In this document: positions 29,236 to 37,239 of the stretch, one piece after another
How the letters are laid out: every line of letters begins with the position of its first letter
Position numbering within the stretch: position 1 is the first letter of the stretch
From: Marinobacterium zhoushanense
GTDB lineage: Bacteria; Pseudomonadota; Gammaproteobacteria; Pseudomonadales; Balneatricaceae
NCBI RefSeq assembly: GCF_014641945.1
Contig: NZ_BMIJ01000001.1
Location: forward strand, 372,001 to 436,000
Length of the DNA: 64,000 nt
Direction: 5' to 3'
Position numbers and translations under genes: made by a program
Notes under the pieces: model-generated
What the model saw: only the letters and a program-made list of their open reading frames with translations
Told to the model about the DNA's origin: nothing
Database searches by the model: none

Positions 29236-30359
29236 GGTTTACCGCTCCCTGCCACCATCGTCGGCATGGTCAAAGGACCGACAGTACCGCCCATGCCAGT
29301 CACAAAAAGTTGTTCATTATCGACCAGCACGGCATCGCTGGCCGGCGGCAGGGCCTCGATCTCCAGTCGTGAATAGTGCAGGTCAACTTCTGCACCCGGT
29401 TCCAGTCGCCACAACTGCCCCGCCTGGTCGGTTAATAGAAACGCGCCATCGGCAAGAGACTCCACCGCGGAGACCGACGCCGTACCACCGCCCTCGACCT
29501 GCTGCCAGCTATCGCCAGCGTCACGGGATAGGAAAACGTTGCCGCGCAGCCCAGCGACCACCAGGTCGCGACCGTTGTAGGCGATATCGAAAAAGCTCCC
29601 CTGATAGGGGGTTTCCAAAGCCTGGAACGAATGCCCCCCATCAACAGAACGCATCACCAGACCAAATTCACCGGCGATAAAAACGGTTGCCCCCCGAGCA
29701 TCCACCGCGTACAGGTGCGATTCCATCGGGTTGGGAAGAGCGTAGGAGAGGGGTTTCCAGGTCGTACCAGCGTCATCAGTGGCAAATGCGAGGTTGAACG
29801 CCCCCACGGCAATCAGGCGTTTACCTTCCGTTATGGCGATATCGAAAAAGGGTTTATCCGCACCGTCCTGCAAAGACAGTCGGGCCATCGTCAAACGCAG
29901 ATCATCCAGTTCACCCTTGTCGGCCAACTGTTCGGCTTCGATCAGCAGCAGCTGCGCAGCGCTAACACCATCCAAGACCTGGTGCCAACTGGCGCCGCCA
30001 TCTTCTGTCGACAGCACCACCCCTGCATGCCCGACCGCCCAGCCGTTTACTGCGTCCTGCATCGCGATCGCATTCAACCCGACCGATACCGGCACGTCAG
30101 CCTGCTGCCAATGAGCACCCCGGTCATCGCTCCAGACGATCGCCCCATACTCGCCCACGCCGATCAGGCGCCCGCCAACCAGGTCGATATCCTGCAGGAT
30201 CAGCCGGGGCATGACGGATGGTGCAATGTCGGTCGCAGGGCGTGACATGGGCGGCGCTATCTCGCCGTGAGCAGCGACAGTCAATGTCAATAACAGCCCA
30301 CTCAATGCAGACACGCCATAGCGCATCCCTGTGCGACTGAGATTAGTTTTTTTTCGCAT
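29232..30359 (-). CDS. YCF48-type beta-propeller exported protein
   Basis: From the ATG at 30359 the product is about 375 residues, beginning with a basic signal peptide (MRKKTNLSRTG then a hydrophobic stretch ending AAHG). Repeated motifs such as GEYGAIVWSDDRGAHWQQ, GHAGVVLSTEDGGASWHQV and GLRGNVFLSRDAGDSWQQV are BNR/YCF48 propeller blades. In photosynthetic organisms YCF48 aids PSII assembly; here it is a periplasmic partner of the RND transporter. Longer starts up to 30467 would mask the signal peptide. Confidence 0.78.
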   Translation of the reverse strand: MRKKTNLSRTGMRYGVSALSGLLLTLTVAAHGEIAPPMSRPATDIAPSVMPRLILQDIDLVGGRLIGVGEYGAIVWSDDRGAHWQQADVPVSVGLNAIAMQDAVNGWAVGHAGVVLSTEDGGASWHQVLDGVSAAQLLLIEAEQLADKGELDDLRLTMARLSLQDGADKPFFDIAITEGKRLIAVGAFNLAFATDDAGTTWKPLSYALPNPMESHLYAVDARGATVFIAGEFGLVMRSVDGGHSFQALETPYQGSFFDIAYNGRDLVVAGLRGNVFLSRDAGDSWQQVEGGGTASVSAVESLADGAFLLTDQAGQLWRLEPGAEVDLHYSRLEIEALPPASDAVLVDNEQLFVTGMGGTVGPLTMPTMVAGSGKP

Positions 30360-30421
30360 AAATCGAGCCACTAGATGGAACCCCGGTGACAGCCGGACAA
30401 GCCGGGATTTTATTGTTCGAT

Positions 30422-30450
30422 GAGTACCAGCCCTGTATGGGCCGGTACTC
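30422..30450 (-). other. Strong intra-operonic hairpin
   Basis: GAGTACC-A-GCCC, a five-base loop and GGGC-C-GGTACTC form an 11-pair stem just past the DUF1329 stop. There is no U tract on the minus strand, so it is more likely a 3'-end stabiliser or processing site than a terminator. Confidence 0.55.
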
Positions 30451-30470
30451 TCTATGCCGCATCCCATCGA

Positions 30471-31844
30471 TTAGCGCAGGCTCGCTCCGATCAAACCCGC
30501 AGGTGTGAAGATGCCGTCCTTATGCTTCTCAACAACACGGATCTGCGACGGGCTTTCATTCATCAGACGGTTGATGAACGCGGTGCCGGAGGTCAGATCG
30601 TAGACACCCCAGACCAGGCCTACGCTGGCGGGCACTTCAGGCAGTGTGATCGGTACCATGAACGGCACCCTCCAAAGCGCACCGCTGGAATCCCAGCGGT
30701 CGGCCAGCGCCGCACGCCAGGTATCCTCATCCAGGTAGTAGCGGGTACGCGGCGAGGTGTGTCGCTCGCCCTCTTTCAAGGTTGCTTCCACCACCCACAC
30801 ACGGTGCAACTCCCAACGCACATAATCGGGATTGAGATAGTGATCGCCCAGTACTTCGTCGTCACTTGCCGGGGTCAGAATCCTGTTGCCGTTGTACGGA
30901 ATGTACATCTCCTGCTTACCCACCAGCTTCCAGTCAAACCGATCCTTGCGCGAGCTGAATACATTGACCTCATCGAAGCTCACGTTACCCGCTGAAAACG
31001 GCGTGGGAGTATCGCAGCAGGAGTTCGGCAATTTGCGAACGCGACGCTGGCCGGTCAGATAAACCCAGGTGCCGGTTTTACTCTCATCCAGGTTAAGACG
31101 TCCGATGATCCCCTCACCTGCCCGGATCGGCGGCCCCGAGTTGATCGAACGCACCAGCCAGTACTCCGAGTCGAAGTCGGCACGTTCGTTCTGTTCGTAG
31201 TAAGGAGCCTGCTCTTCGTTGCTTGACTCCAACACCATCACCTTCTGGCCATCACTGGTCAGCGTGTAGCCATGAAAACGGTCTATATTCAGCGCTGCCG
31301 GACGCCAGCGCAGTTCATGGTTCCACACTGCTTCGATCCCGTTCTCGGGAATGGGGAAAGGGATACCACCGTAGGCGAGTTCGGGCTGAGCGCCTGCTCC
31401 ACCCTCTGCCAGCTTGGCAACGGTGGCATTAGTGAAAGTGTTGTCGTAGACCCACTGAGGCGCCGCTGCAGTACGCCGAGTGGGATACACATCCATGCGG
31501 AAGTCTGGGTATTTCTGCAGCATCGCCTTCATACCGTCCGAAAGCTTATCGGCGTACTCAGCCATATTGGCGCCAGTAATCGAGAACAGCGGTTTGTCAG
31601 CGGCGAACGGATCGATCCGTCGACCGTCGGCACCAAGCCCCTCGTCCTGATTCTGATAGCCGCCATCCCAGGCGGGAATACTTCCGTCTGCATTTCCGGC
31701 ACGCTCGGCACCAAAGGGAGTCAGTTCACCCTTGAGACGTTCCGCCTGTTCAGCGGTAGCGGCACCGGCGATCGTCGGCACGCCAAGCAGCATGGCGGCA
31801 AGCAGGGACAGGGTTCGAAAATGGGCCGTTATTATAGTTTTCAT
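30471..31844 (-). CDS. DUF1329 outer-membrane lipoprotein-sorting-like protein
   Basis: This 457-residue exported protein has a signal peptide ending near IAGA. The DUF1329 fold (LolA/LolB-like half-barrel) shows phrases such as LTPFGAERAGNADGSIPAWDGG, YTLTSDGQKVMVLESSNEE and YLTGQRRVRKLPNSCCDTP (each cited in part). Proteins of this family always travel with DUF1302 proteins and are tied to growth on esters, alkanes, steroids or aromatics. The gene lies 12 bases downstream of the DUF1302 gene. Confidence 0.83.
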   Translation of the reverse strand: MKTIITAHFRTLSLLAAMLLGVPTIAGAATAEQAERLKGELTPFGAERAGNADGSIPAWDGGYQNQDEGLGADGRRIDPFAADKPLFSITGANMAEYADKLSDGMKAMLQKYPDFRMDVYPTRRTAAAPQWVYDNTFTNATVAKLAEGGAGAQPELAYGGIPFPIPENGIEAVWNHELRWRPAALNIDRFHGYTLTSDGQKVMVLESSNEEQAPYYEQNERADFDSEYWLVRSINSGPPIRAGEGIIGRLNLDESKTGTWVYLTGQRRVRKLPNSCCDTPTPFSAGNVSFDEVNVFSSRKDRFDWKLVGKQEMYIPYNGNRILTPASDDEVLGDHYLNPDYVRWELHRVWVVEATLKEGERHTSPRTRYYLDEDTWRAALADRWDSSGALWRVPFMVPITLPEVPASVGLVWGVYDLTSGTAFINRLMNESPSQIRVVEKHKDGIFTPAGLIGASLR

Positions 31845-31856
31845 TGCAGCATCTCC

Positions 31857-33518
31857 TTAGAAGGTGCGATTGATCGAGAAGCTCACAAAGTCACGATCTT
31901 TCATGTATTGCTGGTAGCTGTAGTTACTGCTTGAGGTCAGGAATTCGTCACTATCACCGAAGTAGTGGGTGTAGTTCACGCCCAGGCGCCAACTGTCGAG
32001 GTAGACGGCATTCAATCCGACGGAGATATCGCCGCCACCGTCAGCAGGGAAGGCTCCCGGCCCAAGCGCCATGGAACGAGACCCCTTAGGCGCCCAGCCA
32101 ACCACCACTGGCACACTCAGATCCAGACCCGAGGTTACCTGGCGGTATTTCGGCTCCACCTTGAAGCGCAGCGCCACCGCGTCGCGCGTGGCGTTGGGAT
32201 CAAGCGCTCCCTCATTCTTGGTTACGTTCAGCACGCGGTTCCAGGCGATTTCACCGACGAAGTCACCTTCCCTGAACAGGGCGTTGGGGGGCAGAGACCA
32301 GAGTGCAGAAAGGTTGATATGCGCCGTGTTGCCGACGGCGTACGCGGGGTTGTCGCTATTATCGGTTGCCGGACCGCCCAAGCCGCTCAGATCGAGCGCA
32401 TTGGTGCTTGCCAGATCCTGATTGTGGCGATAGGACACCTCGGCTGCCAGGTTCACGTCACCAAAGGTTCGGCTCGCGCTGGCACCCACAGCCGTGATCC
32501 CCTCGTGGTAGACCTGGCGATAGGAGACCGGTGCCGGCCCGACAAACGGCACAACCCCCAGGTTAACTACCTGCTGGAAGTTCTTGCTATGGAAACGGAT
32601 CAGATAGAGGCCGTAGTCGGTCTCCTCGCCCATGATGCGCAGCTGAATACCACCCTGCCCCGAGTTTTTCGCTTCATCATGTGACAGCTGGTTCGCAGTC
32701 AACCCCGGTCCGAGTATGATCGACTCGCCATCCGGCACCGTATCGGAACCGCCAAAATAGCTTCCCGCCACCGGCAGCCGGTTACCCTCCCACTCGAACT
32801 GGTAGTAGGCGGACATCGAAATTTCCGGGGTCAGCAGAACCTGGCCAGAGAGCTGCTTAACAGGCCGAATCGCCTCCTTGAACTGCGTACCGGGAACCGA
32901 AGCGAGTTTGACCACGTCCACTGGCGCCATACCGCCGGCAATGGCGTTGGCGCCAAAGAACAGACTTTCACCCCACACCTGTCCAAATTGACCGAGGCGC
33001 ACCAAACCCAGCGCATCCCCAGCTTCAAAGCGGGTGGACAGGAATGCGTCGAGCAGCTCGACATCGCCACCGTGAATCTTTTTCGCTTCATCACTGAATT
33101 CGTTGTAGTCAACGGAAGAGAGGTTTGATGTCCCGTCATTGGGATGATCGTTACTGCCCTGATAGACATCGTCATACCAACCTGCCGCACTGAGTCGCAT
33201 GCCGAAATCGCCATATTGCAGGTCCAGCTCGGACAGCAGATCGGCACGATTCGAGATCAGACCGCGATCGAAGTTCAGGTTCGCATCGTTGGCGTTTACC
33301 TGATCCGTCAGGTTGTCGTCGCGTTCGCCGACACGCCAGGCCGAGCTGTACTTGAGGGTATTATCCCAGCGAATGTTCAGGTCTGGATTGGAGGTATCGA
33401 TCTGGAAGGCGCACGCCGTTCCTGCCGTCAATATTCCTGAAATTACGCCACCAACCATCAGACTGAGTTTCGAGCGTCGGAAGCGCTTTGATGCAGTTTT
33501 CGTTACAGCACCTTTCAT
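31857..33518 (-). CDS. DUF1302 outer-membrane beta-barrel protein
   Basis: The 553-residue product has a long basic signal peptide ending about residue 37 (GTACA). The DUF1302 core follows, with many amphipathic strands ending in the C-terminal Phe (FSINRTF). Early motifs include WDNTLKYSSAWRVGER and NFDRGLISNRADLLSELDLQ. It is a predicted outer-membrane channel and heads the six-gene leftward operon DUF1302, DUF1329, YCF48, RND, MFS, moaA. Two palindromes of the TTTATCGATAAA type lie upstream. Confidence 0.82.
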   Translation of the reverse strand: MKGAVTKTASKRFRRSKLSLMVGGVISGILTAGTACAFQIDTSNPDLNIRWDNTLKYSSAWRVGERDDNLTDQVNANDANLNFDRGLISNRADLLSELDLQYGDFGMRLSAAGWYDDVYQGSNDHPNDGTSNLSSVDYNEFSDEAKKIHGGDVELLDAFLSTRFEAGDALGLVRLGQFGQVWGESLFFGANAIAGGMAPVDVVKLASVPGTQFKEAIRPVKQLSGQVLLTPEISMSAYYQFEWEGNRLPVAGSYFGGSDTVPDGESIILGPGLTANQLSHDEAKNSGQGGIQLRIMGEETDYGLYLIRFHSKNFQQVVNLGVVPFVGPAPVSYRQVYHEGITAVGASASRTFGDVNLAAEVSYRHNQDLASTNALDLSGLGGPATDNSDNPAYAVGNTAHINLSALWSLPPNALFREGDFVGEIAWNRVLNVTKNEGALDPNATRDAVALRFKVEPKYRQVTSGLDLSVPVVVGWAPKGSRSMALGPGAFPADGGGDISVGLNAVYLDSWRLGVNYTHYFGDSDEFLTSSSNYSYQQYMKDRDFVSFSINRTF

Positions 33519-33952
33519 GTTTTACCTCGCTTGAGCTTCACGGATCCTTTCCGCTACCGCCAATTTATTGTTATTTGTGCGAGCCATCCGGGGGCCACAC
33601 CAAGTTACAAGCCAGTTGAACCACTATCCGGTGGTGTTCTCTGCAGGCGAATCACTATTTTTATCGATAAATTCACCTAAAGACAATATTACTCGATTTT
33701 AGTCGCTTTTCAAGCAAACAATAGACAGAGAAACAGCGTTATTTCACTGTTTTTGACAAAAAACGGCTTGAATGAACCCGATAATGGACCATTAAGACGG
33801 GACCAATAGGCAGATAATGACCGATGTTCTAGTTTTATCGATATTTATTTAGAATGGAGATCGACAGGTGATGCGATCGGCATCACGCATGCGGGCATCA
33901 AGACCTGCATGCGTGTGCCTCTCGGTTAATGCTTGGGTAGTAGGGTCAAAGA
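33519..33952. promoter_or_regulatory. Promoter region of the DUF1302 operon with TTTATCGATAAA operators
   Basis: No gene is visible in these 434 bases. A perfect 12-base palindrome TTTATCGATAAA lies at 33660-33671, and a related TTTATCGATATT (10/12) at 33834-33845. The same motif stands upstream of the extradiol dioxygenase, thiolase and second gntR genes, so this operon likely belongs to the same regulon. The region is AT-rich and also contains the 3' end spacer of the aldehyde dehydrogenase gene. Confidence 0.6.
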
Positions 33953-35353
33953 TCAGATCGGGAAGTGACCGGGTTCGGTTTCGACGGTGATCCAACGCAG
34001 TTCAGTAAAAGCGTCGATCCCCGCCCGGCCGCCGAATCGTCCGTAGCCGGACGCTTTCATACCGCCGAATGGCATCTGTGCCTCGTCATGTACAGTGGGA
34101 CCGTTAACATGACAGATACCCGACTGGATCTGTCGCGCCACCCTGAGCCCACGTGCCGTGTCTAGGGTGAAGACAGCGGCAGACAAACCATATTCAGTGT
34201 CGTTGGCCAGCTCGATCGCGTGCGCCTCGTCGCGAGCGCGAACGATGCCGACAACTGGGCCGAAGCTCTCGTCACGAAACAGCTTCATCTCCGGCGTGAC
34301 CCTGTCGACAACATGGGCCGGCATCAGCACGCTCTGGGAGGTCTCGCCGCCAGTGAGCAGCTGCGCCCCCTTGGCCAGGGCGTCGTCGATCAGACCAAGA
34401 CAATGGGCGACCGTTTTGGCATCCACCACCGCACCCAGGGGCGTATTGCCCTCACGCGGATCGCCTACCGGCATGCCCGCAACCTTTTCGGCAAACTTTG
34501 CCGCGAAGGCATCGGCGACGGATTCAACCACAATGAGCCGCTCCGTCGACATGCAGATCTGCCCCTGGTTCATGAAGGCACCGAACGCCGCCGCTTTCAC
34601 TGCTTCGTCAAGATCGGCATCTTCCAGCACCAGCATCGGTGCCTTTCCGCCCAACTCCAGCAACACCGGCTTCAGGTGTTCGGCCGCGCGCTTGGCGATG
34701 ATCTTGCCGACTGCGGTCGAACCGGTGAAGTTGATCCGCTTGACCTCGGGTGCGTCGATTAGCGCACCGACCACCTCGCCCGCATCCTCGGGCGCATTAG
34801 TGACAACATTGACCACGCCTTCGGGGAACCCCGCCTCGGCAAACGCCTCGACGATCAGCGCATGGGTGCGCGGACACTGCTCGCTCGCTTTGAGGATGAC
34901 GCTGTTGCCGCACGCCAGCGCCACGGCGATGGCACGCACACCCAGGATGATCGGCGCATTCCAGGGAGCAATGCCCAGGATCACGCCCACCGGCTCGCGC
35001 AACGCCATGGCCAGACAGCCCGGCTTGTCGGACGGGATCACATCGCCGGTGATCTGAGTGGTCATGGCCGCCGCCTCACGCACGACGCCGGCCGCCAGGC
35101 TTAGATTGAACATCGCCCAGCCGGCTGTGGCGCCGATCTCGCTCATCATTGCGGCAACGAAGTCGTCCCGCCGTGCTTCCAGCGCATCGGCGGCCCTCAT
35201 CAGCACCGCGCGTCGGGCATTGGGGCCCTGCTTCGACCACTCGACAAAGCCTGCCTGTGCCTTGGCTGCAATCGCCGGGATATCCGACGCCTGCATCGCC
35301 TCGGCGCTCGAGGCGACCTCTCCGGTCATTGGATTGATGCGTTCAAATTTCAT
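33953..35353 (-). CDS. Aldehyde dehydrogenase, salicylaldehyde/vanillin dehydrogenase-like
   Basis: This 466-residue NAD(P)-dependent enzyme has the catalytic Glu in LLELGGKAPMLVLED and the nucleophilic Cys in NQGQICMSTERLIV. The NAD site FTGSTAVGK and FRDESFGPVVGIV are also present. It falls with the aromatic-aldehyde/semialdehyde group (DoxF/Vdh-like). The ATG at 35353 has GAGGA seven bases upstream. As the last gene of the extradiol operon, it may oxidise a ring-cleavage semialdehyde or an aromatic aldehyde entering the path. Confidence 0.83.
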   Translation of the reverse strand: MKFERINPMTGEVASSAEAMQASDIPAIAAKAQAGFVEWSKQGPNARRAVLMRAADALEARRDDFVAAMMSEIGATAGWAMFNLSLAAGVVREAAAMTTQITGDVIPSDKPGCLAMALREPVGVILGIAPWNAPIILGVRAIAVALACGNSVILKASEQCPRTHALIVEAFAEAGFPEGVVNVVTNAPEDAGEVVGALIDAPEVKRINFTGSTAVGKIIAKRAAEHLKPVLLELGGKAPMLVLEDADLDEAVKAAAFGAFMNQGQICMSTERLIVVESVADAFAAKFAEKVAGMPVGDPREGNTPLGAVVDAKTVAHCLGLIDDALAKGAQLLTGGETSQSVLMPAHVVDRVTPEMKLFRDESFGPVVGIVRARDEAHAIELANDTEYGLSAAVFTLDTARGLRVARQIQSGICHVNGPTVHDEAQMPFGGMKASGYGRFGGRAGIDAFTELRWITVETEPGHFPI

Positions 35354-35377
35354 CGCCACTTCCTCTATAAAACGTGC

Positions 35378-36262
35378 TTAGGCCGGCTCTACGACCCGCA
35401 TCGTGTTGGTGGAGATCGCGATACCGGGACCGGAGAAGCTGACCAGTTCAGCTTCTACCACCTCGAGGATGTCGAGATCGGCGATGGTATTCACGAACGG
35501 GAACTGCAGCGGCAGCTGCTCGAAGGTCGCCTTGTTCCACTGCACAGCACCTTTGCCGCTCCAGCGGCGATAGTCGAAATCGTCCATGACGATATTGGCT
35601 GTCGATGCGCCCTTGGGCGCACCGCAGCAGACATACTCTACATCGGCACCGTCGCGTCCGAACGGGCTGGTGCGCGGCATATATTTGTAATAGAGCTGCG
35701 GACCGCCATCGGAGCCGGGCAGCACCTTGGCCGGGTTCTGCTCCTCGACCAGGTCGGACAATTCGATATTGAAGAAGGTGAAGTCCATCCAGCTGGCCGA
35801 GCAGCTGGCACGGCCCGTGTCGCGGTCCCAGTCGATCTCGGGGAATTCGGCGAACATCTTCGGAAAGCCCAGCTCCTCTCGGCCGGTCAGGATCGCATCC
35901 GGACGGCCTTCCCAGATGATCGGGCAGAAGTTGCCGTCAATGGTCTCCTCCTTGCCGACATAGGTCACCGGGAAGTCCAGCGACAAGATCCCGTAGCCCC
36001 GACCCGCAATCCAGTAGAGATTGCGGAACCAGGCACAGGACACCGACAGAATCGGCTCGCCGCGCAGCTTGAACCCGGGCGGCAGCAGGCGTTCCAGTTT
36101 CGCCGGATCAGTGCGATAAGCGACCCGCATCCAGTCCGCATTCATCGTCCCGGTTTCTTCCGGTTTCCACATCCGGCCTTCAGGATGCTGGCGTGGACCA
36201 ACGGCGGGTCCAAACACGACTGGCATACGGTAGCGTGACCCAGGGTTAATCTCGCAAGTCAT
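35378..36262 (-). CDS. Acetoacetate decarboxylase-superfamily enzyme
   Basis: The 294-residue protein has the ADC-family fold signature, including REELGFPKMFAEF with the Schiff-base Lys. It also has the family's LPPGFKLRGEPILSVSCAWF entry (cited in part). Classical ADC removes CO2 from acetoacetate; relatives act as aldolases, dehydratases or decarboxylases on ring-fission products. The window also encodes acetoacetyl-CoA synthetase and thiolase, which would salvage acetoacetate. A decarboxylase for a beta-keto or vinylogous acid intermediate is therefore more likely than acetone production. Confidence 0.75.
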   Translation of the reverse strand: MTCEINPGSRYRMPVVFGPAVGPRQHPEGRMWKPEETGTMNADWMRVAYRTDPAKLERLLPPGFKLRGEPILSVSCAWFRNLYWIAGRGYGILSLDFPVTYVGKEETIDGNFCPIIWEGRPDAILTGREELGFPKMFAEFPEIDWDRDTGRASCSASWMDFTFFNIELSDLVEEQNPAKVLPGSDGGPQLYYKYMPRTSPFGRDGADVEYVCCGAPKGASTANIVMDDFDYRRWSGKGAVQWNKATFEQLPLQFPFVNTIADLDILEVVEAELVSFSGPGIAISTNTMRVVEPA

Positions 36263-36405
36263 AACAAAACCTCTCTATTGGTGGCTGTTGCCACTTACAT
36301 AAGACTGATAAAGGGCAGCTTTCGGCGGTGCCCCAAAGCCTCGGTTGCAGTTACGTAGTCAAGGGCGCTGGCGCAGAAGCGGAGCGCCCTGTGGGAATTG
36401 ATGCG

Positions 36406-37239
36406 TTAGAGGGTAAAGGGCTCAAGAACAATACTTTCCGCTTTGAGATCGCACTGGACAGTCTTCGCATCCCCCGGCGCAGCACTTATCTCCAGGCAGT
36501 ACACACCACTGTTCGGCTCCAGCCCGTCGAAACGGAAATCACCGAACAGATCGCTCGTGGTCCTGGCCAGTTCCTGCCCCTCCTTGACCAGAGCGACCTC
36601 AACCTGAGCGGCACAATCGAGCAAACCGTCACGCTCAAGCTGCAGGCTGCCGCCGATGAACACCTGGGTTTCACGGTACAGATTCTTGAAGTAGACCCGC
36701 GGCTTGAGTTCCGCCCGCTCCACCTCCAGCCCCAGCTCCTGGACCAGCGCCTGCATCTTCTCGTCCGAGACTTTCACCGAGCTAATCGCACCGGTCGGAC
36801 AGACCTGCTCACAGCGCGGCATATTCCAGCCCTGATCCAGCAGATGGGCGTCGAAGATCCAGTTCTGCGGTAACTCCAGCTCCTCGTTCCAGATCACCGC
36901 ACCATGGGGGCAGACCTCCACCAGGTCTTTGCGCCCCTTCGCCTTGACCGGATCGAAAATGACGATGCCATCGGGACGCTTGCTCACCGCGCCCTGGCCT
37001 TTTGCCACACAGGGCGCGTTATCGCAGTGCTGGCACAGCTTCGGCCTGTGCGCCACGTCAACCATCGCGGAACTGCCGCGGTAGGTGCTGTCGATGGCGA
37101 TCACGCCTCTCCCCTGTTTGGGATGGGACGCTGAATAGCCGGGAAACTCGTTTCCGACATACTCGTCCTTGGCCGCCAAAACACAGTTGTTGCAGTTATG
37201 GCACTGCGCCACGTCGACAATCAGATTCCACTTATCCAT
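36406..37239 (-). CDS. FeS electron-transfer subunit of transhydroxylase/resorcinol-hydroxylase-type molybdoenzyme
   Basis: The 277-residue product starts at an ATG at 37239 (AGGAGG upstream) inside the last codons of the large-subunit gene. It has ferredoxin-type Cys groups CHNCNNC, CQHCDNAPC and VCPHG, and RCEQVCP. A C-terminal Cna-B-like beta domain follows, entered through the KPRVYFKNLYRET phrase. This layout, and phrases such as CVAKGQGAV and DPVKAKGRKDL, match the small subunit of pyrogallol-phloroglucinol transhydroxylase from Pelobacter as I recall it. The fourth Cys of the first group is Ala, and the first two Cys of the fourth group are gone (NWIFDAHLLD). Only ligands for two [4Fe-4S] clusters remain. 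Confidence 0.85.
   Translation of the reverse strand: MDKWNLIVDVAQCHNCNNCVLAAKDEYVGNEFPGYSASHPKQGRGVIAIDSTYRGSSAMVDVAHRPKLCQHCDNAPCVAKGQGAVSKRPDGIVIFDPVKAKGRKDLVEVCPHGAVIWNEELELPQNWIFDAHLLDQGWNMPRCEQVCPTGAISSVKVSDEKMQALVQELGLEVERAELKPRVYFKNLYRETQVFIGGSLQLERDGLLDCAAQVEVALVKEGQELARTTSDLFGDFRFDGLEPNSGVYCLEISAAPGDAKTVQCDLKAESIVLEPFTL

Noticed and set aside
35378..36262. Naming the ADC-like enzyme as acetoacetate decarboxylase (adc)
   Set aside because: The neighbouring acetoacetyl-CoA synthetase and thiolase argue for acetoacetate salvage. The superfamily has many other activities, so no symbol is given.
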